Translations under genes and position numbers: made by a program
The notes under the pieces: generated by a model
Told to the model about the DNA's origin: nothing
The model's input: only the letters and a program-made list of their open reading frames with translations
The model's database searches: none
Assembly: GCA_024405855.1 (NCBI GenBank)
Contig: JAKSNZ010000002.1
Location: forward strand, 1 to 64,000
Source of the DNA: Paludibacteraceae bacterium
Lineage (GTDB): Bacteria; Bacteroidota; Bacteroidia; Bacteroidales; Paludibacteraceae
Reading direction: 5' to 3'
DNA: 64,000 nucleotides
In this document: positions 15,716-24,724 of the stretch, piece after piece
Numbering within the stretch: position 1 is the first letter of the stretch
Layout: the number at the start of each line of letters is the position of its first letter

Positions 15716-16669
15716 TTATTGTTTATGTTTTGCCACAAAAATTGAACCCACAATCATGGGTATCACGTAGTTTATAAACCAAACGGTAACAGCGGCAAGT
15801 GCCGCTCCCACTTGGTTTGCTGTAATGCTTCCTATCAGCAACGATGCGTATGCACCTCTTATTCCAATTTCAGAGAATGAAACTGAAGGTGTCACTGATA
15901 TTAAAAAGTAATTTATCGGTATTAATATCAAGGCTTCTGTAAGGCTTATATCAACGCTAAAAAACCTCAGTGTAAGATAGTATTGGAAGCTGTATACCCC
16001 GTATCGGAGTATTGATTGTGCGGAAACTTTCATTAGGACAGTATATGATACTGAGTCAATTGCTCTAAAGAACCTATCTAACATTTCATATTTTGGAACG
16101 CTGATTTTTCCTGACCATAACGGGATGGTAAAGTAAATCAGCGTTATGATTGATATAAATATCAAGGCAAAACCCTGCAAGCCGACAAGTGATTCTGAAA
16201 TGTCAAAATGTGCCGATGGAATGGCGATTATTGCAATAAGTAAAAAAATGCAGCCTGCAAATGATTGTGCAATAGTGCTGACTATTGAGAACATTACACC
16301 TTTTGATTTGTTGCCATTATCAAGCAAAAGTATTCTGCCTATAGGGTCGCAGATTCTGTTGGGAGTAAAGAACCCGGATGCAAGTCCCATAAGAACTGAT
16401 TTGAATGCCTTAAGGAACGGCATCTCTTGAATTTGATTTACAAGAGTCTTCCATTTCAGGCTCTCAACAGCCCAGTTTAACGGCATTAGAATAATTGTCA
16501 AAAGCAAAATAGCCCAATGTTTACCATCTATATTGGAAAGGCTGTCAGCAAGTTCATTGTATTTGTCAAATGTAATAAGTACATACGCAAGGTATCCGTA
16601 TGCTCCGGCCATTATTACAATTTTAAGAACTGTAAGCCAGTTTTTACCTGTTTTTGAGTTGTCTGACAT
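15716..16669 (-). CDS. Lysylphosphatidylglycerol synthase/flippase-like membrane protein (UPF0104 family)
   Basis: The 317-residue protein has about eight hydrophobic segments and the family landmarks WAVESLKWKTLV (about 66-77) and SVLMGLASGFFTPNRICDPIGR (about 90-111). Members of the lysylphosphatidylglycerol synthase transmembrane-domain family move lipids or lipid-linked molecules across the inner membrane. The soluble synthase domain of MprF is absent, so it is not a full MprF. The substrate is unknown. It has a strong promoter at 16681-16713 divergent from argD, and the sirtuin gene follows. Confidence 0.85.
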   Translation of the reverse strand: MSDNSKTGKNWLTVLKIVIMAGAYGYLAYVLITFDKYNELADSLSNIDGKHWAILLLTIILMPLNWAVESLKWKTLVNQIQEMPFLKAFKSVLMGLASGFFTPNRICDPIGRILLLDNGNKSKGVMFSIVSTIAQSFAGCIFLLIAIIAIPSAHFDISESLVGLQGFALIFISIITLIYFTIPLWSGKISVPKYEMLDRFFRAIDSVSYTVLMKVSAQSILRYGVYSFQYYLTLRFFSVDISLTEALILIPINYFLISVTPSVSFSEIGIRGAYASLLIGSITANQVGAALAAVTVWFINYVIPMIVGSIFVAKHKQ

Positions 16670-16680
16670 AATTAATGATT

Positions 16681-16730
16681 ACAAAAGTAACATTTAGTGA
16701 GCGTAATAGCAAATAAAATTGTAACTTTGC
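16681..16730. promoter_or_regulatory. Overlapping divergent promoters: flippase-like gene (-) and argD (+)
   Basis: Minus strand: TTTG at 16710-16713, a 20-bp spacer and TActTTTGT at 16681-16689, a full match. Plus strand: TAacTTTGC at 16722-16730 for argD, with no clear TTTG. The two promoter footprints overlap, so the genes may compete. No ARG-box-like palindrome is visible here. Confidence 0.75.
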
Positions 16731-16750
16731 TGTCTCAAAAGTATATGATT

Positions 16751-17872
16751 ATGAAACTTTTTGATGTATATCCGTTGTTCCCTATTGAAATTGTAAAGGG
16801 TCAAGGTTGTCATGTGTATGACAAAGAAGGTAATGAGTATTTGGATTTATATGGCGGTCATGCCGTTATTTCTGTGGGTCATGCCCATCCTGACTATGTC
16901 AGTGCTATAAGTGAGCAGGTTGCAAGGCTTGGTTTTTATTCAAATTCTGTTGTAAACGGACTTCAAAGAAAATTAGCCGAAAAATTGGGTAAGGTGTGTG
17001 GCTATGATGATTACTCATTGTTCCTGATAAATTCAGGTGCGGAGGCTAATGAAAATGCACTAAAACTTGCATCTTTTTATAATGGCAAAAAGCAGGTGTT
17101 GGCATTCCGTCACTCTTTCCATGGGCGTACAGCCGCTGCTGTAAAAGTTACAGACATACCAAAGTACATAGCACCTGTCAATGAAGGCATGGAGGTTACT
17201 TTTGTAGATTTGAATGATATAGAGGCGGTTAAGGCAGAACTGCAAAAAGGCACGTATTCATCGGTAATTATTGAGGGTATACAGGGTATAGGCGGAATTC
17301 AAATACCTGATGACAAATTTATGTGTCAACTGCGTGAAGAGTGTGACAAGAATGATGTTGTACTTATTTTGGATGAGATACAGTCAGGATATGGACGTAG
17401 CGGTAAGTTCTTTGCTCATCAATACTCAGGAATAAAGGCGGATTTAATTACGGTGGCAAAGGGAATTTGCAACGGTTTCCCAATGAGTGGTCTTATTGTA
17501 AGTCCTAAATTCACTCCTGTATATGGTCAACTTGGCACTACTTTCGGTGGCAATCATCTTGGTTGTGCAGGAGCCATTGCCGTACTTGACATTATAGAGA
17601 AGGAACATCTTATAGAAAATGCCGCAAAGGTTGGTGCGTATTTGCTTGAAGAACTAAAAAAGATTGACGGAATTAAAGAGGTTAGAGGGCGCGGACTTAT
17701 GATTGGACTTGAATTTGAGCAGCCAATTAAAGAGATAAGGTCAAAGTTGTTGTTTGAACAAAAGGTGTTTACGGGTGTTGCCGGAACAAATACCATACGT
17801 CTTTTACCTCCTCTTTGTCTCACAATGAACGATGCTAAGGAGTTTCTTGAGAGGTTCAGGAAATGTCTTTAA
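16751..17872 (+). CDS. argD: Acetyl(succinyl)ornithine aminotransferase
   Basis: ArgD is a PLP enzyme that converts N-acyl-glutamate semialdehyde to N-acyl-ornithine. The 373-residue product begins MKLFDVYPLFPIEIVKG and has INSGAEANENALK (about 92-104), FRHSFHGRTAA, ILDEIQSGYGRSG (about 205-217) and the PLP Lys in TVAKGICNGFPM (about 237). It has its own -7 box, unlike argG and argC, because the sirtuin and flippase genes separate it from them. ATG 16745 (two residues earlier) is an alternative start; the longer frame from 16697 runs through the promoter and is rejected. Confidence 0.95.
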   Translation: MKLFDVYPLFPIEIVKGQGCHVYDKEGNEYLDLYGGHAVISVGHAHPDYVSAISEQVARLGFYSNSVVNGLQRKLAEKLGKVCGYDDYSLFLINSGAEANENALKLASFYNGKKQVLAFRHSFHGRTAAAVKVTDIPKYIAPVNEGMEVTFVDLNDIEAVKAELQKGTYSSVIIEGIQGIGGIQIPDDKFMCQLREECDKNDVVLILDEIQSGYGRSGKFFAHQYSGIKADLITVAKGICNGFPMSGLIVSPKFTPVYGQLGTTFGGNHLGCAGAIAVLDIIEKEHLIENAAKVGAYLLEELKKIDGIKEVRGRGLMIGLEFEQPIKEIRSKLLFEQKVFTGVAGTNTIRLLPPLCLTMNDAKEFLERFRKCL

Positions 17873-17882
17873 TCAGTCATTG

Positions 17883-18500
17883 TCATTCAGCACATATATA
17901 TAGTTGTATTATCTCCCAATTCTCCTGCAAATCAGGCAGAATTGAGAGTTCTGTTATGTCTTCCACTTTTCTGTTACGCTTTCCGTCTCTATACTCAATA
18001 ATAGCACGTGCCTCATAATAAGATATGTACGGGTGTCTTTTAAGCGTTGAAATGCTTTCTGTATTGATATTCCGTTTCCTTATTTTTGTTTCATCAACAG
18101 TTATACGCTCTTTTATAAGATTATACAACGAGTCAGAGAATCCGTAAACCTCCAATAATTGCTCTTTAGCGTAAAATCCGCCAAGTTGCTCTCTGTATTT
18201 GAAAATTCTTCTTGCAAATCCAGGTCCTATTCCTTTTAGTTCTTGCAGAAGTATTGTGTCAGCGGTATTTAATTCTATAGTGCCTACTTCCCGTTTGTTA
18301 TAATGTCTGTAATTTCCCGATGAAACCGCAGTTTTTTTTGTATTAACAATGTTTGTTGCAGTTGGTTGTTCATTGGGTTGTGGATTATGTACCGCCGCAA
18401 TTGTAACCTTAACTCCAATAATTGTGGAGATAATGACCAGAAGCAGCAGCACTCCGTGCCGCTCCTCTTTTGTAAAGAAAAAATAATCTTTTAGTGCCAT
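17883..18500 (-). CDS. Helix-hairpin-helix (ComEA-like) protein
   Basis: The 205-residue protein has one N-terminal membrane segment (about 17-37, GVLLLLVIISTIIGVKVTIA) and helix-hairpin-helix motifs. The clearest is IELNTADTILLQELKGIGPGFARRIFKYREQLGGF (about 75-109), and a second, more diverged, is around HPYISYYEARAIIEYRDGKR (about 155-174). Such proteins bind DNA without sequence specificity. ComEA in competent bacteria captures DNA outside the membrane, but here the role is unproven. It is convergent with argD (10 bp gap) and downstream of the sodium-dependent transporter on the same strand. Confidence 0.85.
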   Translation of the reverse strand: MALKDYFFFTKEERHGVLLLLVIISTIIGVKVTIAAVHNPQPNEQPTATNIVNTKKTAVSSGNYRHYNKREVGTIELNTADTILLQELKGIGPGFARRIFKYREQLGGFYAKEQLLEVYGFSDSLYNLIKERITVDETKIRKRNINTESISTLKRHPYISYYEARAIIEYRDGKRNRKVEDITELSILPDLQENWEIIQLYICAE

Positions 18501-18551
18501 AACATTAAATTTATGGCAGCACTGTGAGGACAGTCAATGAAAAAGGTTACC

Positions 18552-19892
18552 CTATGTCAGCAGACTTGCTATCAAAACGGCTCCTACTGCAATAGGAATA
18601 ACATATCTAAAGGAAAAAATATACAGGTTAAATATAAATTTCTTTGAAGGGCTTAATGCCAATTGCTCTTCAATTATTTTTCTGTCTAATCTCCAACCTA
18701 CAAACAACGATGTCAGTATTCCGCCTACGGGCAACAATATATTAGTGGAAAGATAATCAAAGCAGCCGAATATATTCATTCCTGCAATTGTAAAATCCTT
18801 CAAAGGTCCGAAGGAAAGAGATGTAATTGCTCCAATAACACTAAAAATTGAGCATGTTATTATTACGGCTTTTTTTCTTGTTATTTTGAATGATTCTGAA
18901 ATATAAGCCACCACTACTTCTGTAATTGAGATGAATGATGTAAGGGCGGCAAGAAATAAAAGCACATAGAACATTACAGACCAAAGATACCCAAAGGACA
19001 TTTGAGAAAATACGCTTGGCAATACTTTGAATACAAGTCCGGGACCTTGTTCAGGCTCCATTCCAAATGAGAATACAGCTGGAAATATTATGACACTGGC
19101 AAGCAATGCAACCATAAGGTCAATAATGGATATTCTTGCAGCGGTCTTTGATAAATTGACATCATCTGTAAAGTATGACGAATATGTTATCAGACAAGCC
19201 ATTCCTAGGCTAAGGGAGTAGAAGGCCTGACCTATTGCACTTAAGAGTGTATCAAAATTTAATGATGAAATCTCAGGTAAAAACAGAAAATCCAGTCCTT
19301 CCTGCGTGGCAGGTAAGAATAAGGAGTGAACAGCCAATACTACCAATGTTACAAACAGAAGGGGCATCATTATTTTTGATGTCTTTTCAATGCCGTCTTT
19401 GATTCCAAAAGAAACAATTATGCCGGTAATGGCAATAACCATAAAAAGGAACACAATTGGCATGAAAGTTCCTCCAGCAAAGTTAGTGAACAACTCAGAG
19501 TAACCTTCTACGGTGTTCCCAAGCAGACCTCCGGATGCTGAAAGGAATAGGTAATAAAGAGTCCAACCCGTTACAACACAATAATAGCAGTCAATGATAA
19601 ATCCCGTAAGTACTCCTAAATATCCAATCCCGTGCCATTTTGTACCAGGTGCTATTTTCTTAAAGGAATCCACTGCATTGGCGTGGCTGTGCCTGCCAAT
19701 TATGAATTCTCCCACCATAGCAGGTATACCGATAAAAAATACGGCTATCAGATAAAATATGATGAAGACGCTTCCGCCACCCTCGCCAACTTGGTAAGGG
19801 AATCTCCAGATATTGCCCAATCCAACGGCAGAACCCACCGTTGCCATAAGGATTCCAAATTTTGTAGCAAAATGTCCTCTGTCTTTTGCCAT
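18552..19892 (-). CDS. Sodium-dependent transporter (SNF/NSS family)
   Basis: The 446-residue protein has about 11-12 membrane helices and the family signature GSAVGLGNIWRFPYQVGEGGGSVF (about 16-39), with the sodium-site region in the unwound first helix. NSS transporters import amino acids or similar solutes with Na+; bacterial relatives include LeuT-like and tyrosine transporters. The substrate is not evident. It begins 3 bp after proC ends on the same strand and is probably in its operon, which would fit an amino-acid role. Confidence 0.93.
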   Translation of the reverse strand: MAKDRGHFATKFGILMATVGSAVGLGNIWRFPYQVGEGGGSVFIIFYLIAVFFIGIPAMVGEFIIGRHSHANAVDSFKKIAPGTKWHGIGYLGVLTGFIIDCYYCVVTGWTLYYLFLSASGGLLGNTVEGYSELFTNFAGGTFMPIVFLFMVIAITGIIVSFGIKDGIEKTSKIMMPLLFVTLVVLAVHSLFLPATQEGLDFLFLPEISSLNFDTLLSAIGQAFYSLSLGMACLITYSSYFTDDVNLSKTAARISIIDLMVALLASVIIFPAVFSFGMEPEQGPGLVFKVLPSVFSQMSFGYLWSVMFYVLLFLAALTSFISITEVVVAYISESFKITRKKAVIITCSIFSVIGAITSLSFGPLKDFTIAGMNIFGCFDYLSTNILLPVGGILTSLFVGWRLDRKIIEEQLALSPSKKFIFNLYIFSFRYVIPIAVGAVLIASLLT

Positions 19893-19895
19893 ATA

Positions 19896-20693
19896 TTATT
19901 TAATCAGACTTGCCTTCAATCCTTTTATTACGGAGTCAGTAAATCCGTAAGCCTCCATTTCGTTCAGACCTTTTATGGTTATTCCGCCTGGAGTTGTTAC
20001 CTTATCTATCTCCTCCTCAGGGTGGGAATCGTTTGTATCAATAAGGTCAATTGCTCCACGCATGGTTTGTGTTATAACTTGTTTTGCAATATTAGGATAA
20101 ATGCCCATCTCAACTGCACCTTCAACTGCAGCACGAATATAACGGAATGCGTATGCTATTCCGCAACTTGACAAAGACATAAAGGCGTTAAGGTCTTTTT
20201 CTTGAACAAAGAATACTTTTCCTGTCTCATTGAAAATATCTTCGACAACCTTTTTCTGCTCTTCCGTAGCATTTATGTAAGGAGCAACAATAAGAACACT
20301 TTGAAGTACATCTATGGCTGTGTTAGGTATCATTCTAAATAAGCTTGGGATTGTGTTTCCTTTGCTTAGTGCGGCAGTCAGTTTTTCAAAAGGAACTCCT
20401 GCTGCAATAGAGATGAATATTTGTTTGGAGTAGTCCAAAGAATCCTTAATGTCCGCAATAACCTGCTCTGCAAGCCAAGGTTTAACCGCAAGAAGAACAA
20501 TGTCAGCACCTTTTACATTCTCTGCGTTGCTTGTGGAAACTTCAATGTTGTTATTGAAATTCTGCAAGGAACGGAGTGTGTTTTCATTAACGTCACTTAC
20601 TTTAACCTTAGAGATAATGCTGTTTTGTGTGAGGGCACGGGCAATGGCTCCGCCCATATTCCCTCCGCCTATTATGGCAATAGTTTTTCCCAT
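19896..20693 (-). CDS. proC: Pyrroline-5-carboxylate reductase
   Basis: ProC makes proline from pyrroline-5-carboxylate using NAD(P)H. The 265-residue product has the N-terminal dinucleotide site IAIIGGGNMGGAIARAL (about 5-21), VKPWLAEQV, and the C-terminal signature around SLSSCGIAYAFRYIRAAVEGAVEMG (about 173-197) and TTPGGITIKGLNEME (about 233-247). Length fits. It leads the proC-transporter pair and shares a mirror-image promoter region with the OmpA-family gene. Confidence 0.97.
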   Translation of the reverse strand: MGKTIAIIGGGNMGGAIARALTQNSIISKVKVSDVNENTLRSLQNFNNNIEVSTSNAENVKGADIVLLAVKPWLAEQVIADIKDSLDYSKQIFISIAAGVPFEKLTAALSKGNTIPSLFRMIPNTAIDVLQSVLIVAPYINATEEQKKVVEDIFNETGKVFFVQEKDLNAFMSLSSCGIAYAFRYIRAAVEGAVEMGIYPNIAKQVITQTMRGAIDLIDTNDSHPEEEIDKVTTPGGITIKGLNEMEAYGFTDSVIKGLKASLIK

Positions 20694-20717
20694 ATCAGTA
20701 TGATATTATTGTTATAA

Positions 20718-20754
20718 TTTGCAAATGTACTAAAAATTTATCTAAATTTGCAAA
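20718..20754. promoter_or_regulatory. Mirror-image divergent promoters of proC and the OmpA-family gene
   Basis: Two palindromic TTTGCAAA octamers (20718-20725 and 20747-20754) flank the region. On the plus strand TTTG (20718-20721), a 21-bp spacer and TAaaTTTGC (20743-20751) face the OmpA gene. On the minus strand TTTG (20751-20754), a 21-bp spacer and TAcaTTTGC (20721-20729) face proC. Each octamer thus gives the -33 of one promoter and the -7 core of the other, so only one polymerase should fit at a time. Confidence 0.75.
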
Positions 20755-20769
20755 AAGAATGAAAGCATT

Positions 20770-22416
20770 ATGCGACTTAAGCTTATTGTTATATTGTCAG
20801 TGTGCTCTATCTGTATGTTTGCTCAAAACAGTAAGGCCTATATGAACATTGTTTCCGCATTGCAACAGGGCGATACAGAGAGTGCTGTCTTATTGCTTGA
20901 AAAGCAGGTGAAATCTGAAAAAAAGGAGAGTGAATGGTATAAGATGTTGGATGACACATACAAGTACAATGACAGGGTGGAGGATAGAATCCTGCTTTTG
21001 GAAAAAGCAGTGAAAGTTAAGAATGTGAAAGAACTTGATTTGTTAAAATTCCGCCTTTCCATCGCGTACTTTGATGCTGGAAGGTATGATGATGCATTAA
21101 CAATACTCAACGCTCTGAAGCAAAACAAGACAGTCAAAAGAATAAAGGCAAACTGCGAATCAGCAAAGACCTTAAAAGCAGATTCCGTATCGGTGGATAT
21201 AGTTCCAATGAGTGATAGTATAAATACTCCGTATGACAATATATGGCCGCTTATCAATAATGACAAGACCAGGTTTTACACAACAGTTGTCATGGGAAAG
21301 AGCAGTGCTTTGCCAAAAAGTTTTGATATTCAAGAGGATATATTTTGTAGCCGTTTGTCTAATGGTAAATGGATGCCTGTAAGCATACTTCAAGGAGAAT
21401 TGAGAAGCAAAGATAATGAGGGTGCTTGCTCTATTACTGCTGATGGTAAATATTTGTTTTTTGCTGCATGTAATAGAAAGGATGGCGGCGGCGGATGTGA
21501 AATCTATTATTCAATTTACAAAGACGGCAGATGGAGCAAACCAATAAGGGCTCAGGCTCCGTTAAATAAATTCAGTTGGCAAAGCACTCCAAGTATATGT
21601 TCAGATGGAAAGACTCTCTATTTCAGTGCTGTAGATGACAAAGGAACAGGAAAGGATATTTATAAATGTTCTGTTTCTTACAATAAAGATGAGTCTCTTG
21701 CTTTTGACCGCATTATGAAACTTGGCTCTGAAATCAATACTGATTTTGATGAAATCTCCCCATTTATAAGTCCGTATGACAATATCCTGTATTTTTCATC
21801 TGACGGTCACGGAGGTATGGGCGGACTTGACATTTACTACTCTAAGAGAAAAGGTGACGGTTCTTGGGACAATGCAAAGAATATAGGTTACCCTATAAAC
21901 ACTCATAGAGATGAATTCGGGTTTGTTACAGATGTTGACGGCAGAAACGGCTACCTGTCATGTAACGGACTTGAGCATGGTGAATTCTGGCAGAATAAAA
22001 GGATAGTGTGTTTGAAATTAGGTGATGAACATAGAGTTGATGCTCCATTTGAGTTAAAAAAATCCGATTTTATCATGGAAAACATCTATTTTGACTTTGA
22101 TAGCAGTGTATTAACCAATGATTCATTCACATACTTGGATGCCTTTGCCAAGTACTTGTCAATACATCCTTCATACTCTATTGTCATAAGCGGACATACT
22201 GATAACAAAGGTGAGGAATCTTACAATATTGCCTTGTCAAAAGCCAGGGCTGAGAGTGTTGCTTCTTACCTATTCAGTAAAGGTGTGGACAAGTCAAGAA
22301 TAACTACAGAAGGTTTAGGCTCTTCAAAACCAATTGCACCAAACGATACTGAGGATGGGTGTGCCTTGAATAGAAGAATTGAGGTGTCAACAATTTACAA
22401 TCAGTTGTCTGATTGA
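20770..22416 (+). CDS. OmpA-family outer-membrane protein with PD40 propeller (PorE-like)
   Basis: The 548-residue protein has a signal peptide (MRLKLIVILSVCSICMFA), TPR-like helices (about 20-130), a PD40/WD40-like beta-propeller (about 155-420, with repeated (L/I)YFSS/FSA...G(G/T)xDIYY elements) and a C-terminal OmpA peptidoglycan-binding domain (about 440-545, IYFDFDSSVL and ISGHTDNKG through LNRRIEV). This is the order of domains in the T9SS protein PorE, but it lacks the lipobox Cys and the extra domain between propeller and OmpA, so I call it only PorE-like. It probably links the outer membrane to peptidoglycan. It overlaps plsC at the 3' ends by 30 bp. Confidence 0.85.
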   Translation: MRLKLIVILSVCSICMFAQNSKAYMNIVSALQQGDTESAVLLLEKQVKSEKKESEWYKMLDDTYKYNDRVEDRILLLEKAVKVKNVKELDLLKFRLSIAYFDAGRYDDALTILNALKQNKTVKRIKANCESAKTLKADSVSVDIVPMSDSINTPYDNIWPLINNDKTRFYTTVVMGKSSALPKSFDIQEDIFCSRLSNGKWMPVSILQGELRSKDNEGACSITADGKYLFFAACNRKDGGGGCEIYYSIYKDGRWSKPIRAQAPLNKFSWQSTPSICSDGKTLYFSAVDDKGTGKDIYKCSVSYNKDESLAFDRIMKLGSEINTDFDEISPFISPYDNILYFSSDGHGGMGGLDIYYSKRKGDGSWDNAKNIGYPINTHRDEFGFVTDVDGRNGYLSCNGLEHGEFWQNKRIVCLKLGDEHRVDAPFELKKSDFIMENIYFDFDSSVLTNDSFTYLDAFAKYLSIHPSYSIVISGHTDNKGEESYNIALSKARAESVASYLFSKGVDKSRITTEGLGSSKPIAPNDTEDGCALNRRIEVSTIYNQLSD

Positions 22417-23112
22417 TTCTATCTGCTCAACTTCAGCATCGTGGTCAGCAGGAGAAAATGTTTCAATTGAAGGAAGAATAGTAAGGGTAAGAGTGCCTGG
22501 AATAGGGTATAATCTATTATACGGCATAATGTTGAACCCTCCATCAATTCTCATTGGAATAATAGGTAGCTCCATTTCACGGGCAATTTCAAATGCACCT
22601 CGTTTGAATTTTCCTATTTGACCGTCTCTTGTGCGTGTGCCTTCAGGGAAAATTACAAGACTTACCCCATTAGTGAAAATATGCTTTGCCTGTTGCAGCG
22701 TATTAAATGCTTGTCTGCCCTTCTTTCTGTTGATAAAAAGGAAACCTGCAGCCTTGCATGCCCAACCTACAAACGGTATTTTTTCAATCTCTTTTTTCAT
22801 TATCCACTTGAAAGGCACACCTATGAATCCATAAATAAGGAAAACATCAAATACACTTGTGTGGTTTGAGCAGAAAATGTAGGATTGTCCTTTTTGAATG
22901 TTCTCTTTACCTTTTACAACAACTTTTGTAAATGAGATAAGACAAAGGAATCTTGACCAAACCATACCCGGATAATAACCCCAAATCCTGTCATTGCCAA
23001 CGGAACAGCCTATCATTGTGACTATTGCACATAAAACGGTGGCGGTTATTCCAAGCGGCAACCATATAAAAATGAGATATAAAATCCAAAATATTTTGAC
23101 AAAAGGGTTCAT
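22387..23112 (-). CDS. plsC: 1-acyl-sn-glycerol-3-phosphate acyltransferase
   Basis: PlsC acylates lysophosphatidate to phosphatidate in phospholipid synthesis. The 241-residue protein has an N-terminal membrane segment (about 8-37), the catalytic NHTSVFD motif (H-x4-D, about 82-88) and the second motif FPEGTRTRDGQIGKF (about 155-169). The 3' end overlaps the OmpA-family gene by 30 bp in the opposite direction. Confidence 0.93.
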   Translation of the reverse strand: MNPFVKIFWILYLIFIWLPLGITATVLCAIVTMIGCSVGNDRIWGYYPGMVWSRFLCLISFTKVVVKGKENIQKGQSYIFCSNHTSVFDVFLIYGFIGVPFKWIMKKEIEKIPFVGWACKAAGFLFINRKKGRQAFNTLQQAKHIFTNGVSLVIFPEGTRTRDGQIGKFKRGAFEIAREMELPIIPMRIDGGFNIMPYNRLYPIPGTLTLTILPSIETFSPADHDAEVEQIESIRQLIVNC

Positions 23113-23130
23113 ATAAATTCCTAAAGAATT

Positions 23131-23161
23131 ACAAAGTTAATGATTTTTTATCTAAATTTGC
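23131..23161. promoter_or_regulatory. Divergent -7 elements: plsC (-) and rpoN (+)
   Basis: Minus strand TAacTTTGT occupies 23131-23139 (plsC). Plus strand TAaaTTTGC occupies 23153-23161 (rpoN) and ends just 5 bp before ATG 23167, so the rpoN message would be almost leaderless if this box is used. No good -33 element is seen for either. Confidence 0.55.
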
Positions 23162-23166
23162 ACAAA

Positions 23167-24723
23167 ATGTCAACAAAACAACAAATATCGCAACAACAAG
23201 GACAGCGTCAGCAGCTCAAACTGTCACAACAACAACTGCTTGTAGCAGGTTTGCTTGAGGGCTCAATTGTTGAGTTGGAGGAGAAGGTTAAAAAGGAGTT
23301 GGAGTCAAATCCTGCACTTGAGGAGGGTCATGACCATTATGGAGATGAAGAATCAGATTATAGTGCAGATGAAAAATCAGCAAATGATTTTCAGGATGAT
23401 GGCATAGGTGACGGAAGCGAACCGGTGGGTCCTTCTGTAGATGAGGGAGTTTATGTTGATGTAGATGAAATCCCTGATACCTATACCGGTTCAGCAGGAG
23501 GGGACTCATACATACCTGATGATTATAATTCAGCATACGCTGATGGTCAGGATTTCTCCGAATATCTTATTTCCCAACTTGATTCCATAGTAAACAATGA
23601 TAAGCAGCGTGAAATAGGTCACTACCTGATAGGCAGTCTTGATGAGAACGGATTTCTTGCGGATTCACCGACAAGATTGACAGATGACATCAATACAAAC
23701 GGGGGAATAGAGGTCTCCATTTCTGAAGTGGTTGAGGTTATTGCAATTCTTCAAAGTCTTGACCCTGCCGGAGTGGGTGCAAGAAACATAGCGGAGAGCC
23801 TAAGACTTCAGGCAGAGAGAAATATGACAGGTGATTTCAACAAGGATTTTATACCAAGGTGTGCCGTTGCCATTTTAGATGAAGCGTTTGAAGACCTTAC
23901 AAAGAAAAAGTATGACAGCATATTGCGTGCGGTTGAGGTGGAAAGAGATAAAGAGGGCGTTTTCTCATCAATTACCAGAGAAGAGATGGTGGATGCCATA
24001 GCATATATCAGAGGATTAAATCCACATCCTTGTCAAATTATTACAGAGTCAAGGTTGGTTAGAGGGACTGATTCCATAATACCAGATTTCCATTATGATT
24101 CAGAATTGGGAAAACTTACGGTGAATTCGGGTAAAATTCCATCTTTAACTGTAAATTCCGAATATAAGAGTATGCTTGAAGATATTGAGAAACAGAAGAA
24201 AAATGGAATTGATAAGAAAGATGGTTCTGAGGTTTTCTTAAGAGATAGGATAGAGGCGGCACAACAATTCATTGACGCTCTTGACCAAAGGAAGTCAATA
24301 CTTACTAAAGTCATGACAGCAATACTGAAAGTTCAGCGTGAGTTTTTTAATCAAGGTTGTGATGATTCTCTTCTAAAACCTCTGACAATGAAACAGATAG
24401 CAGATGAAGTAGGGTGTGATATTTCAACTGTGTCAAGAGTTGCCGGCAGTAAGTATATCTCTGTTGACGGGCAATATACTTTCAAAATAAAGCATTTCTT
24501 TTCTGAAAAGATTTCAACAGAAAGCGGTGACCTTGTTTCAAACAAGACCATAATGGAAATAATAAGGACATTGGTTGCTTCTGAAGATAAGTCAAATCCT
24601 CTTACAGATGAGTCAATTGCTGCAACTCTTCAAGAGAGAGGTTATAATGTCGCCCGCAGAACTGTTGCAAAATACCGCATTGCACTAAATATACCAAGTA
24701 CAAGGGAGAGGAACAGTAAGTAA
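23167..24723 (+). CDS. rpoN: RNA polymerase sigma-54 factor
   Basis: Sigma-54 directs RNA polymerase to -24/-12 promoters and needs an activator ATPase. The 518-residue product has a Gln-rich N-terminal activator-interacting region (about 1-55), a long acidic Asp/Gly/Tyr-rich region (about 56-130), the core-binding domain, a helix-turn-helix (about 410-440, MKQIADEVGCDISTVSRVA) and the RpoN box ARRTVAKYR near the C-terminus. The frame runs further upstream, but MSTKQQISQQQGQRQ at ATG 23167 is the family start. The acidic linker looks longer than usual. No sigma-54 activator gene is in the window. Confidence 0.96.
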   Translation: MSTKQQISQQQGQRQQLKLSQQQLLVAGLLEGSIVELEEKVKKELESNPALEEGHDHYGDEESDYSADEKSANDFQDDGIGDGSEPVGPSVDEGVYVDVDEIPDTYTGSAGGDSYIPDDYNSAYADGQDFSEYLISQLDSIVNNDKQREIGHYLIGSLDENGFLADSPTRLTDDINTNGGIEVSISEVVEVIAILQSLDPAGVGARNIAESLRLQAERNMTGDFNKDFIPRCAVAILDEAFEDLTKKKYDSILRAVEVERDKEGVFSSITREEMVDAIAYIRGLNPHPCQIITESRLVRGTDSIIPDFHYDSELGKLTVNSGKIPSLTVNSEYKSMLEDIEKQKKNGIDKKDGSEVFLRDRIEAAQQFIDALDQRKSILTKVMTAILKVQREFFNQGCDDSLLKPLTMKQIADEVGCDISTVSRVAGSKYISVDGQYTFKIKHFFSEKISTESGDLVSNKTIMEIIRTLVASEDKSNPLTDESIAATLQERGYNVARRTVAKYRIALNIPSTRERNSK

Positions 24724-24724
24724 A

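Noticed and set aside
15716-16669. Calling the UPF0104-type protein MprF
   Set aside because: The cytoplasmic synthase domain is absent, so it cannot make lysyl-phosphatidylglycerol.
20770-22416. Naming the OmpA/PD40 protein PorE outright
   Set aside because: It lacks the lipobox and the extra domain between propeller and OmpA seen in PorE; only 'PorE-like' is supported.
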